Positions 44,227 through 53,149 of a stretch of 64,000 nt of DNA are shown one piece after another. This stretch comes from Ferruginibacter sp. (lineage in GTDB: Bacteria > Bacteroidota > Bacteroidia > Chitinophagales > Chitinophagaceae). Numbering within the stretch: position 1 is the stretch's first letter; each line of letters starts with the position of its first letter. A program made the position numbers and the translations under genes. Where the stretch lies: the NCBI GenBank assembly GCA_019638575.1, contig JAHBTN010000008.1, positions 62,001 through 126,000 of the forward strand, read 5' to 3'. The notes under the pieces were generated by a model, which worked only from the letters and a program-made list of their open reading frames with translations, had not been told where the DNA came from and did not search any database.

Positions 44227-44273
44227 TAAAAAGTCATTCTTTTAAAAAAATATTTTAAAAGAATGACTTTTTA
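44227..44273 (-). terminator. 21-bp perfect inverted repeat, probable terminator of the TonB-like gene
   Basis: Bases 44227-44247 are the exact reverse complement of 44253-44273, with a 5-base loop. The arm is TAAAAAGTCATTC followed by TTTTAAAA, so it ends in T-rich flanks either way. It lies 33 nt past the stop of the TonB-like gene and upstream of folC. An unusually long, AT-rich and perfect hairpin for a simple terminator. Confidence 0.65.
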
Positions 44274-44305
44274 AACAAAGAATTTATCAAATTAATTAAA
44301 GGATA

Positions 44306-45142
44306 TTACATCTCTCTAAAATTAAACGGAACAGTAACAATCGATTCATGGTCAGATTTATTGAATTCGATGTTAGGCAGGTATCCCCTGATTGCGTTGG
44401 CATATTTACTATCAACACTTGTAGAGCCTTTATCAAAACCTACAAATGTACCACGCCCCGCCGGGGAAACTTTAATAATTGCATTTATAGTGGCACGAGG
44501 TAAATCGCCCATGAAAATATAATTGTTTACTATGGTGCGGTCGCCTTTTGAAACTTTTAATCCACTGCCGCCTGTTTTACCACCGGGATTATTGCCATAA
44601 CTATCTGGCTTACCGTTAGGGCTACCGGCATCGCCTTTACCGCCGGTCTTGTTGCCTTCGTATTTATAACCATTGTCTTCGTTGGCACCATTACCTGTGC
44701 CGCCCTTGGGGCCGCTGTAGCCTGCTATCTTTGGTTTTTGTGGCTTAGGTGTTGGGGTTTCAACAGTAGCGTTTGTTTTTACTTTAGTGGTTGTTTTTAC
44801 AGGTTTTGTTACCGGCGCCGATTCATCGTCTGCAGCATCGTCTGTTTTATAATCTTCCGATTGTTTGTTTTGTACAGCAGATGCCTGTTGTTGCTCCGGT
44901 GCTTCGGATGATGGTGATTTTTCGCCTTTTACCAATGGCTGCACGTCGCCAAAGCCTTCTTCATCGTTACCTAAATTTATTTCTATCAGTTCTTCCTGTG
45001 CTTTTGGCTGATGCACAGCATCCTTCCACGAAACAAGCAAAGTGATTAATAGGATTGCCCCACAAATTAAAATAGTGTAGGTTAATGCTTTCCTGTTTTT
45101 CTCAGTTTCAAATGTTGCTGTCATAGTTTGATTGCTGTTCAT
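44306..45142 (-). CDS. TonB-like energy transducer or related envelope protein
   Basis: The 278-residue product has one signal-anchor helix (about 19-40), then an acidic/Pro/Lys-rich spacer (about 50-145). A Gly/Asn/Lys-rich low-complexity stretch (about 145-195) follows. A C-terminal globular domain (about 200-278) contains RATINAIIKVSPAGRGTF and ends VTVPFNFREM, in the style of TonB C-terminal domains with the VTVPFxF strand. In related genomes such a gene often ends an ExbB/ExbD cluster beside folC; here no exbB/exbD is adjacent. The second in-frame ATG (45124) may be the true start, because a -7 box nearly abuts the first. Confidence 0.75.
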   Translation of the reverse strand: MNSNQTMTATFETEKNRKALTYTILICGAILLITLLVSWKDAVHQPKAQEELIEINLGNDEEGFGDVQPLVKGEKSPSSEAPEQQQASAVQNKQSEDYKTDDAADDESAPVTKPVKTTTKVKTNATVETPTPKPQKPKIAGYSGPKGGTGNGANEDNGYKYEGNKTGGKGDAGSPNGKPDSYGNNPGGKTGGSGLKVSKGDRTIVNNYIFMGDLPRATINAIIKVSPAGRGTFVGFDKGSTSVDSKYANAIRGYLPNIEFNKSDHESIVTVPFNFREM

Positions 45143-45144
45143 CT

Positions 45145-45152
45145 CAAAGTTA
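45145..45152 (-). promoter_or_regulatory. -7 box TAACTTTG for the TonB-like gene
   Basis: Exact TAnnTTTG on the minus strand, 2 nt from the ATG at 45142. If used, the message would begin at or after that codon, favouring the ATG at 45124. Confidence 0.3.
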
Positions 45153-45284
45153 TTAAATTTAAAATAAAGGATGCCGATTCGGCCTCTATTTCATAGTTGA
45201 AACAATTATTTTAACAAATTGAATAAACTAAATATGTTTTAGAAAAAAAACGGATACAGATAAAAATATTGATAGTGATTGTGG

Positions 45285-45938
45285 TTAATTATTGTAAGTT
45301 CTGGAACCAAAAAGCAAGCTGCCAATCCTAATCATATTGCTGCCTTCTTCTAATGCTATCTTATAATCGGCGCTCATGCCCATGCTTAAAATGTTGAATG
45401 CCGGGCCTGACTTATTAAAAAGCTCTTCCAGGTATTTAAATTCACTTCTAACCAAATCCATATCATCCGAGAATGATGCCATACCCATCAGGCCGCAAAT
45501 TTGGATATTTTTTAAATCAGGAATGCCTGAACTAATTATTGTTTCCAATTCATTGCTATCTAATCCAAACTTTGTTTCTTCTTTAGCGATATGTATTTGT
45601 AATAAACAATCAATTACCCGGTTGTTCTTTGCAGCCTGTTTATTTATTTCTTTCAGGAGATTTAAACTATCCACACCATGAATTAGGTGGACAAAAGGAG
45701 CAATATATTTTACTTTATTGCTTTGCAGGTGGCCAATAAAATGCCAGCGTATGTCTTTGGGTAATTGTTCGTATTTGTCTCTTAGTTCCTGCACATAGTT
45801 CTCTCCAAAATCTCTTTGGCCAAGGTTGTACAGTTCAAGGATATCTTCTGCAGGCTTGGTTTTTGAAACAGCTATAAGACTGGCTTTGCCGTGTAGCTCT
45901 TTTATTACCTCGTTATATTTTTCTTTATTGATGCTCAT
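45285..45938 (-). CDS. YggS-family PLP-binding homeostasis protein
   Basis: This single-domain alanine-racemase-like (type III) PLP protein is involved in vitamin B6 homeostasis, with no known catalytic reaction. The 217-residue product from the ATG at 45938 has the PLP-lysine motif LIAVSKTKPAEDI near 20-32, GENYVQELRDKYE, WHFIGHLQSNKVKY near 72-85, and MGMSADYKIALEEGSNMIRIGS near 187-208. The frame is open another 33 codons to 46037, but that extension is hydrophobic and Cys-rich, unlike the family, so it was rejected. Confidence 0.93.
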   Translation of the reverse strand: MSINKEKYNEVIKELHGKASLIAVSKTKPAEDILELYNLGQRDFGENYVQELRDKYEQLPKDIRWHFIGHLQSNKVKYIAPFVHLIHGVDSLNLLKEINKQAAKNNRVIDCLLQIHIAKEETKFGLDSNELETIISSGIPDLKNIQICGLMGMASFSDDMDLVRSEFKYLEELFNKSGPAFNILSMGMSADYKIALEEGSNMIRIGSLLFGSRTYNN

Positions 45939-46033
45939 TTGTTTTACTACAATAGCGCTAATACACAAAGATGCACAAATAACCCAAATAAAAAATGTGC
46001 AAACAGAATCTGCACATCTCCTCATTAATATTA

Positions 46034-46070
46034 TCAATTTTTTCTTTCTTAGTGAGAAAGGAAAAATTGA
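46034..46070 (-). terminator. Terminator of the acyl-CoA dehydrogenase gene
   Basis: A 15-bp stem with one mismatch (46034-46048 with 46056-46070) encloses a 7-nt loop. It starts 3 nt after the stop codon on the minus strand and has T-rich arms. Confidence 0.55.
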
Positions 46071-46073
46071 AAC

Positions 46074-47228
46074 TTATTTCAAAATACTCCTGCCAATCAC
46101 AATCCTTTGCACTTCACTTGTGCCTTCGTAAATCTGTGTAATTTTTGCATCTCTCATTAAACGCTCCACATGGTATTCTTTTACAAAACCATATCCGCCG
46201 TGTATTTGTACTGCTTCGGTGGTGGTCCACATAGCAGTTTCGCTGGCATAAACTTTTGCCATGCTGCTGCTTAAAGTATAGTCTAAGTGCTGGTCTTTTT
46301 CCCAGGCGGCTTTTAAACAAAGCAATCTTGCAGCTTCAATTCTTGTGGCCATATCTGCCAGTTTAAATTGTATAATCTGGTGATTCATTATTTCAGTGCC
46401 AAATGCTTTGCGCTGCTTACTGTAGGCAAGCGCTAGTTCGTAAGCGCCGGCTGCAATGCCCAATGCCTGCGATGCAATGCCAATTCTGCCACCGGCCAGC
46501 GTTTTCATGGCAAAAGTGAATCCAAAACCATCGGCGCCAATCCTGTTTTTTTTAGGCACTTTTACATCGGTGAATAAAATGCTGTGTGTATCGCTTCCAC
46601 GTATGCCCAGTTTATTTTCTTTTGCACCAACTTCTACACCGGCCCATTTTTTTTCTACAATAAAAGCATTAATGCCACGACTGCCTTTGCTGGCATCGGT
46701 TTGTGCAATTACTAAGTACACGCTTGCACTGTTGCCGTTTGTAATCCAGTTTTTGGTTCCGTTCAGTAAATAATAATCGCATTTGTCTTCGGCTGTGGTG
46801 CGTTGCGATGTGGCGTCGCTACCTGCTTCGGGCTCGCTTAACAAAAAAGCGCCAATGTATAACTCACCATCTTTTTTACCCTGTGCAAGCGGGATAAGAT
46901 ATTTTTTCTTCTGCTCTTCGGTTCCGTATTCCTGCAGGCCGTAACAAACAAGGCTGTTGTTTACACTTACGCAAACACTCACGCTTGCATCAACCTTGCT
47001 AATCTCTTCCATGGCCAGCACATAACTGATGGTATCCATACCACTGCCGCCATATTCTGGTTTTACCATCATGCCCATAAAACCCAGGTCGGCCAATTTT
47101 TCTATCTGTTCTTTTGGAAAACGCTGTAATTCGTCACGCTCAATAACACCGGGCAGGCAATCATTAACTGCAAAATCTTTTGCAGCCTGTTTTATCATCA
47201 ATTGTTCTTCGGTAAACTCAAATAGCAT
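46074..47228 (-). CDS. Acyl-CoA dehydrogenase
   Basis: This FAD enzyme introduces the alpha-beta double bond in acyl-CoA oxidation. The 384 residues match the short/medium-chain family. Motifs include YGGSGMDTISYVLAMEEISK near 60-80, the FAD segment LSEPEAGSDATSQ near 126-138, WITNGNSASVYLV, RIGIASQALGIAAGAYELA near 234-252, and the C-terminal QIHGGYGFVKEYHVER with the following RDAKITQIYEGTSEVQR. A catalytic Glu in IYEGTSE fits butyryl/isobutyryl-like types. Its likely role is fatty-acid or branched-chain amino-acid breakdown. Confidence 0.95.
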   Translation of the reverse strand: MLFEFTEEQLMIKQAAKDFAVNDCLPGVIERDELQRFPKEQIEKLADLGFMGMMVKPEYGGSGMDTISYVLAMEEISKVDASVSVCVSVNNSLVCYGLQEYGTEEQKKKYLIPLAQGKKDGELYIGAFLLSEPEAGSDATSQRTTAEDKCDYYLLNGTKNWITNGNSASVYLVIAQTDASKGSRGINAFIVEKKWAGVEVGAKENKLGIRGSDTHSILFTDVKVPKKNRIGADGFGFTFAMKTLAGGRIGIASQALGIAAGAYELALAYSKQRKAFGTEIMNHQIIQFKLADMATRIEAARLLCLKAAWEKDQHLDYTLSSSMAKVYASETAMWTTTEAVQIHGGYGFVKEYHVERLMRDAKITQIYEGTSEVQRIVIGRSILK

Positions 47229-47250
47229 AGTTGGTTGTTTATAGTGTGAG

Positions 47251-47258
47251 CAAAAATA
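47251..47258 (-). promoter_or_regulatory. -7 box TATTTTTG for acyl-CoA dehydrogenase
   Basis: Exact TAnnTTTG on the minus strand, 22 nt before the ATG at 47228. Confidence 0.45.
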
Positions 47259-47335
47259 AGGAATTTGCCCCTATCGGTTTTAGCTGAATTATTTTTGCAG
47301 ATGTTGTGTTGATACTAATAAATGGCTATACTGCC

Positions 47336-48001
47336 TTACCCTATTTTTAAGCCGGCAATAAATTTGTCTTGTGCAAGTGTTCTGCAAAATAATTTCCTTT
47401 CAATCATCACAGCGCCCAGGCTTTCCAGGTGTTTGGTGTACAACTGGCAATCAATAAGTGTAACATTTTCCTGTTGCAATTGCTGTACATATTTTATGAA
47501 AGCAAATTTACTTGCATTGCTTTCGTGGCTGAACATGCTTTCACCAAAAAAAATATTGCCCAGCCTTATACCGTATAAGCCACCCACCAATTTATCATCC
47601 AGCCATGCTTCGGCGCTGTGGGCATAACCATTATTGTGCATGTTGATATAGGCTTTTTGCATGGCTGCCGATATCCAGGTACCATCTTGTCCTTTCCTGG
47701 CAACAATTTTGCAGTTTTGAATCACATCTGCAAACGATTTATTGATGGTGAACCTGAACCTGCCGCTGTTTAAAACGGTTTTCATACTGCTGCTGATTTT
47801 TATTTGTGATGGATACAAAACAAAACGGGGATTGGGGCTCCACCAGCAAATGGGCTCGTCTTCATTGTACCATGGAAAAATACCGTTTTTATATGCCAGC
47901 AGTAAACGGTTGAGTGATAAATCTCCGCCAATGGCAAGCAATCCATCTTCACCTGCAAGTTCTACAGGCGGAAAATATAATTCATCGCTTACAATAAACA
48001 T
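47336..48001 (-). CDS. aat: Leucyl/phenylalanyl-tRNA-protein transferase
   Basis: Aat adds Leu or Phe to proteins with N-terminal Lys or Arg, creating N-degrons. The 221 residues match the family. Motifs are LAIGGDLSLNRLLLAYKNGIF near 21-41, WYNEDEPICWWSPNPRFVL near 43-61, WISAAMQKAYINMHNNGYAHS near 108-128, and GGLYGIRLGNIFFGESMFS near 140-158. Its start lies 6 nt after clpS on the same strand. ClpS recognises exactly the degrons that Aat produces, so the pair is a functional unit. Confidence 0.96.
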   Translation of the reverse strand: MFIVSDELYFPPVELAGEDGLLAIGGDLSLNRLLLAYKNGIFPWYNEDEPICWWSPNPRFVLYPSQIKISSSMKTVLNSGRFRFTINKSFADVIQNCKIVARKGQDGTWISAAMQKAYINMHNNGYAHSAEAWLDDKLVGGLYGIRLGNIFFGESMFSHESNASKFAFIKYVQQLQQENVTLIDCQLYTKHLESLGAVMIERKLFCRTLAQDKFIAGLKIG

Positions 48002-48007
48002 GTATGA

Positions 48008-48301
48008 TTAATTGGCAACCACTTCCACCGTTGCATTAATACCTCTGTCGGTAATGGCATCGCATTGTGGCTTTAGCGTTTCGTAGCTGCCTTCTTTTAC
48101 GGCATATTTTCCTTTTGCATCAATGATGATGGCGCATTGTTCGGCCTGTTGCAAACTGTGGCCGCAAACCTCTACCAGGGTATCTATCACCCATTCAAAA
48201 GTATTCACTTCATCGTTCCATACAATAAGGCTGCAGCCTGCCCCGGTTAGTGTGTCGGTATCGGTTTCTTCCTGGAAAATATTTTGTGAGAGTGTTTTCA
48301 T
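48008..48301 (-). CDS. clpS: ATP-dependent Clp protease adaptor ClpS
   Basis: ClpS binds N-terminal Leu, Phe, Tyr or Trp and delivers such proteins to ClpAP. The 97-residue product from the ATG at 48301 has the disordered acidic N-terminus (SQNIFQEETDTDT), then the core with LIVWNDEVNTFEWVIDTLVEV (positions 25-45, split here for clarity) and HSLQQAEQCAIIIDAKGK. The start at 48352 would add a hydrophobic 17-residue extension and lies upstream of the predicted promoter box, so it was rejected. Aat follows 6 nt later. Confidence 0.94.
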   Translation of the reverse strand: MKTLSQNIFQEETDTDTLTGAGCSLIVWNDEVNTFEWVIDTLVEVCGHSLQQAEQCAIIIDAKGKYAVKEGSYETLKPQCDAITDRGINATVEVVAN

Positions 48302-48307
48302 GCAAAA

Positions 48308-48335
48308 CAAAAATAACCAGATTTTTTTAAAGCAA
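48308..48335 (-). promoter_or_regulatory. Promoter of clpS-aat
   Basis: On the minus strand, TTG at 48335-48333, a 17-nt spacer and TATTTTTG at 48315-48308 match the Bacteroidota pattern. The box ends 6 nt before the ATG at 48301, implying a nearly leaderless transcript. Confidence 0.5.
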
Positions 48336-48502
48336 TAGCAGAATTTTTTCACATACAGTTTGTTTAATAAAACTGTTAATACTACTGTGTTTTTAAAGTA
48401 AGCTACTTGAGAAATATTTATAATTGCTTTGTTTTATTACAGATAGCAATATTTTAATAAGTAATGTGCATACGTAAATAATTTTAAGATATAGTTTTGA
48501 TA

Positions 48503-48534
48503 TTGATACAGGTTTATGCATATTCATATATTTG
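48503..48534 (+). promoter_or_regulatory. Promoter of the plsC-like gene
   Basis: TTG at 48503-48505, a 21-nt spacer and TATATTTG at 48527-48534. The ATG at 48543 follows 8 nt after the box; the alternative start at 48516 would lie upstream of the box. Confidence 0.5.
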
Positions 48535-48542
48535 CCACTGCT

Positions 48543-49304
48543 ATGAGAATTTTTAGAAAAATTATTAGCATCCTGTATACGGTTTATGCATTTGCCATTT
48601 TTTTGGTTTTTATGTTCCTCATACTTCCGTTAATTGTCATCGCATCTTTTTTTGGAAAGATAAAAGGAGGGAATTTTATTTATAAGCTTTGTAAGATATG
48701 GGCAAGGTTTGTATTATTTATGCTGGGTATTCATCATAAAAATATATATGAATCTGCATTGGATACTTCCAGGCAATATGTTTTTGTGTTTAACCATATT
48801 TCTTATATCGATATTCCGGTTATACTTCGTTCAGTTAATAAAATGAATTTTAGGGTACTTGGTAAAGCAGAAATGGCAAAGATTCCTGTATTTGGATTTA
48901 TATACCGCAGCGCTGCTGTGCTTGTTGAAAGAGACAATGCAGAAAAAAGAGCAAAAAGTGTTCAACAATTGAAATCTGTTTTACGTAAAGGAATCTCTGT
49001 GGTTTTAGCTCCCGAAGGAACATTTAACATGACTAACAGGCCTTTAAAAAGTTTTTTTGATGGCGCATTTAAAATTGCAATTGAAACCCAAACTCCCATT
49101 AAACCGATGCTTTTCCTGGATACGTACGACAGGCTGCATTACGAATCCATCTTTTCTCTTTCGCCCGGCAGGTCGAGAACCGTTTTTCTTAATGAAATAC
49201 CTGTTAATGGCTTAACACTTGCTGACGTAGAATCTTTAAAACAACGGGTGTATAATGAGATGGAAGCCGGTTTGGTAAAATACAAAGCAAGCTGGATAAA
49301 ATAA
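48543..49304 (+). CDS. plsC: 1-acyl-sn-glycerol-3-phosphate acyltransferase
   Basis: This membrane enzyme acylates lysophosphatidic acid to phosphatidic acid. The 253-residue product from the ATG at 48543 has an N-terminal helix (about 9-34), the catalytic HX4D as NHISYID (H85, D90), a second block FIYRSAAVLVERD near 118-130, and the PEGT motif APEGTFNMTNRPLKSF near 155-170. A start at 48516 was rejected on promoter position. The priA gene follows 42 nt downstream and may be in the same transcript. Confidence 0.9.
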   Translation: MRIFRKIISILYTVYAFAIFLVFMFLILPLIVIASFFGKIKGGNFIYKLCKIWARFVLFMLGIHHKNIYESALDTSRQYVFVFNHISYIDIPVILRSVNKMNFRVLGKAEMAKIPVFGFIYRSAAVLVERDNAEKRAKSVQQLKSVLRKGISVVLAPEGTFNMTNRPLKSFFDGAFKIAIETQTPIKPMLFLDTYDRLHYESIFSLSPGRSRTVFLNEIPVNGLTLADVESLKQRVYNEMEAGLVKYKASWIK

Positions 49305-49346
49305 TAGTAAGATTACATACAGGTATGTTAACTTTAGTAACAAGTG

Positions 49347-51824
49347 ATGAACAAAGGAAACGAAATACAATTTGCAGATGACATGCCTGGTTTTTGGGCC
49401 GAGATAATTTTACCCCTGGCCCTGCCTACAACCTATACATATTATATACCCAATACATTGTTACCTAAAGCAAGGCCCGGCTGCAGGGTAGAAGTGGTTT
49501 TTGGTAAACAAAAAAAATATGCAGGCATCATCAAATCGGTTTTTGATAAAGAGCCAGGCTATCCAACCAAGCCAATATTAAATGTGCTGGATGATGATCC
49601 GATATTGTATCCGCAGCAATTGCAGCTTTGGCAATGGATTAGCCAGTATTATATGTGCAGCGAGGGCGAAGTGATGGCAGCAGCCCTGCCAACACATTTT
49701 AAATTGAGCAGCGAAACCATTTTGATTTATAATGAAGAAACAGGAGAAGATTTTACACATTTAAGTGATGAAGAATTTTTAGTGGCTGAAGCATTGTTGA
49801 TAAAAAAACAATTAAGGCTTACAGAAGTACAGCAAATTTTAGACATCACACATGTTTATCCGCTGATAAAAAAACTGATTGATAAAAAAGTATGTTTTGT
49901 TTGGGAAGCCATGGATGAGCAATACAAGGTTAAAAAAGAAACTTATGTACTGCTTAACCCTGAATATACAAATGAAGAAAAACTGGGCGAATTATTGAAT
50001 AACTGGAGCAGGGCGCCTAAACAAATGGAATTACTGCTTGCTTTTTTACACTTGCAAAAAACTAGTGGCGATGTTGTACAATCAGAACTATTAAAAAAAG
50101 CAGGAGCAACAGCGGCTCAGTTAAAAGGCCTGGTAGAAAAAAATATCCTGCTAACCGAAAAAAGAGCAGTTGACAGAATAAAATCTATCCCAAAAAATGT
50201 TGAAATAGATTTTGAGTTTAATGCTGCACAGCAACAGGCATCAGATGAAGTAGCAAAAGCTTTCAGAACAAAAAATGTTTGCTTGCTGCATGGCGTTACC
50301 AGCAGCGGAAAAACACAAGTGTATATAAAACTTATTGAAAATTATTTAAAGGAAGGTAAGCAGGTGTTGTACCTGCTGCCCGAAATAGCATTAACTACAC
50401 AAATAATCCGCAGGCTGCAAAAGCATTTTGGTGGCAATATCAGCATCTACCATTCACGCTTTAATAATAATGAACGTGTTGAATTGTGGAACAAGATACG
50501 CACCGGCGATGTGCAGATTGTGTTGGGTGCAAGAAGCGCCCTGTTCCTGCCTTTTAAGCAACTGGGCCTAATTATTGTTGATGAAGAGCATGATGCTTCC
50601 TTTAAGCAACATGAGCCGGCGCCACGGTACCATGCAAGAGATACTGCTATTTTTTATGCATCGCTCTTTAAAGCAAAAACATTATTGGGAAGCGCCACAC
50701 CATCGGTAGAAAGTTATTTTAATGCCCTGCATGATAAGTATGCATTGGTGGAACTGAATGAACGCTTTGGCGGAATTGAATTACCACAAATTGAAATAGT
50801 AAATACCAGGCAGATGGTACAAAAAGGTAAAGTAATGATAAGCCCTCAATTGAAAGAGGCAATACAAAATACCCTGGATAACAATAAACAAGTAATACTT
50901 TTTCAGAACAGGCGTGGTTATAATCCATATTTAATTTGCGGTGTGTGCGGATTTATTCCTCAATGCATTCACTGCGATGTTTCGCTTACGCTGCATAAAT
51001 TCAGTAATAAGTTACATTGCCATTATTGCGGCAGCACTTATCCAAAATTAATTACCTGCCCGGCATGCGGCAGCAATAACTGGCTGGAGAAAAACTTTGG
51101 CACCGAAAAAATTGAAGAACTGCTGGAAGATGATTTTGCAAAATATAAGATTGCCCGTATGGATGTTGACAGTGTTCGTGGAAAAACAGCACACGATAAT
51201 TTGATACAGTTGTTTGAACAACACCGGCTTGATATTTTGGTAGGTACGCAAATGGTGGTGAAAGGATTGGATTTTGATAAAGTGAGCCTTGTAGGAATTT
51301 TAGATGCCGATGGTTTACTTGCATTTGCCGACTTTAGGGTTAATGAACGAGCCTTTCAGTTGATGGAGCAGGTAAGCGGCCGTGCAGGAAGAAAAAAGGA
51401 ACAGGGAAAAGTGATTATACAGGCAACCAATGTTAAGCATCCTGTTTTGCAATGGGTGCAGCAACATGATTACAAACAATTTTACCTGGCGGAGATTGAA
51501 AATCGTAAGCAATTTTTTTATCCGCCTTTTAGCCGCATAGTTTTATTAACTTTAAAACACAAGGATAAAAATATTGTAATTGCTGCTGCAGAAAAATTAG
51601 CTCACCTGTTAAAGCAAGACCTTAAAGAATTTGTAGTAGGACCGGCAGCACCGGTTGTAAACCGTATACGCAACCAGTATTTGATGGAGTTGCTTATAAA
51701 ATTACCCAAAGAGCAGGGGATGGGTATGCGGTATAAATCAGCCATCAGGAACCATATTAACTTGGTAACAAGTGAAAAAAAATTTAAGGCTGTTACAGTA
51801 ATTGCTGACGTAGATAAGATGTAA
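49347..51824 (+). CDS. priA: Primosomal helicase PriA
   Basis: PriA restarts collapsed replication forks. The 825-residue product has the 3'-DNA-binding domain (about 10-110), a winged-helix part and a superfamily 2 helicase core, with Walker A GVTSSGKT at 316-323 and DEEH at 412-415. A zinc region follows, with eight Cys in pairs (CGVCG, CIHC, CHYCG and CPACGS) between about 530 and 575, then a second RecA lobe. A GTG one codon before the ATG is also possible. It lies downstream of plsC and upstream of murB on the same strand. Confidence 0.96.
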   Translation: MNKGNEIQFADDMPGFWAEIILPLALPTTYTYYIPNTLLPKARPGCRVEVVFGKQKKYAGIIKSVFDKEPGYPTKPILNVLDDDPILYPQQLQLWQWISQYYMCSEGEVMAAALPTHFKLSSETILIYNEETGEDFTHLSDEEFLVAEALLIKKQLRLTEVQQILDITHVYPLIKKLIDKKVCFVWEAMDEQYKVKKETYVLLNPEYTNEEKLGELLNNWSRAPKQMELLLAFLHLQKTSGDVVQSELLKKAGATAAQLKGLVEKNILLTEKRAVDRIKSIPKNVEIDFEFNAAQQQASDEVAKAFRTKNVCLLHGVTSSGKTQVYIKLIENYLKEGKQVLYLLPEIALTTQIIRRLQKHFGGNISIYHSRFNNNERVELWNKIRTGDVQIVLGARSALFLPFKQLGLIIVDEEHDASFKQHEPAPRYHARDTAIFYASLFKAKTLLGSATPSVESYFNALHDKYALVELNERFGGIELPQIEIVNTRQMVQKGKVMISPQLKEAIQNTLDNNKQVILFQNRRGYNPYLICGVCGFIPQCIHCDVSLTLHKFSNKLHCHYCGSTYPKLITCPACGSNNWLEKNFGTEKIEELLEDDFAKYKIARMDVDSVRGKTAHDNLIQLFEQHRLDILVGTQMVVKGLDFDKVSLVGILDADGLLAFADFRVNERAFQLMEQVSGRAGRKKEQGKVIIQATNVKHPVLQWVQQHDYKQFYLAEIENRKQFFYPPFSRIVLLTLKHKDKNIVIAAAEKLAHLLKQDLKEFVVGPAAPVVNRIRNQYLMELLIKLPKEQGMGMRYKSAIRNHINLVTSEKKFKAVTVIADVDKM

Positions 51825-51862
51825 AATTTTGAAAAGACTTTTTCCTGCTATGAATTTTTAAG

Positions 51863-52891
51863 ATGAAAGTACAACACGATATATCGCTTAAACAATACAA
51901 CACATTTGGTATAGAGGCAAAAGCAAAATCATTTGCCGGGTTTGAAACAACGGATGAGCTTGCCGAATTGCTTGAATACAATGAAAACCAAAACAGCAGC
52001 CATCAGCAAAAAATATTGATACTTGGCGGTGGCAGTAATATTCTTTTAAAAAAGGATTTTAACGGCCTTGTTTTAAAAAACAACCTGCTTGGCATACATG
52101 AAGTAAAAGAAGACGGGCAGCATGTGTATGTACAAGTGGGCGCCGGCGAAGTGTGGCACCGGTTTGTTTTACATTGTATAGATAAAGGATGGGCAGGAGT
52201 GGAGAACCTGTCGCTGATACCGGGCAATGTAGGAGCATCGCCTATGCAGAATATTGGTGCTTACGGCGTAGAAATAAAAGATGTATTTTATTCTTTGGAA
52301 GCATTTCATGTTAAAGACAAAAAAAATATACACTTCAGTTTGAACGATTGCGAATTTGGTTACCGTGAAAGTGTTTTTAAAAGAAAGTATAAAGATGAAT
52401 TTGTAATAACCAATGTTACTTACCGGCTTAATAAGGTTCCTGATTTTAATATTTCATATGGCGCCATTAAACAGGAACTGGAAAAGATGGCTGTTACAGA
52501 TTTGAGTTTACAGGCAGTATCGCAGGCGGTTATCAATATCCGCAGCAGCAAGTTGCCCAACCCCGATGTGATTGGCAATGCAGGCAGTTTTTTTAAAAAC
52601 CCTGAAATTGAAAATTTAAAATTCAAAAGTTTAAAAGAACAGTATCCTGCAATTGTTGGATATGATTTACCAAACGGCAATGTAAAACTGGCTGCAGGCT
52701 GGCTGATAGAACATTGCGGATGGAAAGGTTACCGCAAAGCTGATGCCGGCTGCCATGAAAAACAGGCATTGGTATTGGTTAATTACGGAAACGCAACAGG
52801 CGAAGAAATATATAATTTAAGTGAAGAAATCCTACAATCGGTGAAAAGAAAATTTGATGTGCTGCTTGAAAGGGAAGTTAATATAGTGTAA
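51863..52891 (+). CDS. murB: UDP-N-acetylenolpyruvoylglucosamine reductase
   Basis: This FAD/NADPH enzyme reduces the enolpyruvyl group to make UDP-MurNAc. The 342 residues carry the FAD-binding part with KILILGGGSNILLKKDF near 50-66 and the motif LSLIPGNVGASPMQNIGAYG near 115-134. The catalytic NAGSFFKNP places Ser242 as the proton donor, and a C-terminal substrate domain follows. Length and the extra loop suit the type I (E. coli-like) form. It begins 38 nt after priA. Confidence 0.96.
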   Translation: MKVQHDISLKQYNTFGIEAKAKSFAGFETTDELAELLEYNENQNSSHQQKILILGGGSNILLKKDFNGLVLKNNLLGIHEVKEDGQHVYVQVGAGEVWHRFVLHCIDKGWAGVENLSLIPGNVGASPMQNIGAYGVEIKDVFYSLEAFHVKDKKNIHFSLNDCEFGYRESVFKRKYKDEFVITNVTYRLNKVPDFNISYGAIKQELEKMAVTDLSLQAVSQAVINIRSSKLPNPDVIGNAGSFFKNPEIENLKFKSLKEQYPAIVGYDLPNGNVKLAAGWLIEHCGWKGYRKADAGCHEKQALVLVNYGNATGEEIYNLSEEILQSVKRKFDVLLEREVNIV

Positions 52892-53149
52892 TAAAAATTT
52901 AATCTTACATAGTTCATAAGTGCTTTGCAATTAAACACAATCTGTACTTTTCTTTTTAGCAAGCAGTTTACCAGGCGAAATAAATTCATTAATGCAGTTT
53001 AAAACTGGATAACAGTTTATTTTCTTTTTAACAATTATTATCCATTTGGATTATATGATATTATATCCAGTTACTATTATTTTGATATGCATTTAAAGAA
53101 GTTTAACCTGGATCGGTAAATAAAATCATCAACTATTAAAAAAACAATT

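Noticed and set aside
45939..46037. N-terminal extension of the YggS frame
   Set aside because: The extra 33 residues are hydrophobic and Cys-rich, unlike the family, and the ATG at 45938 gives the standard YggS start.
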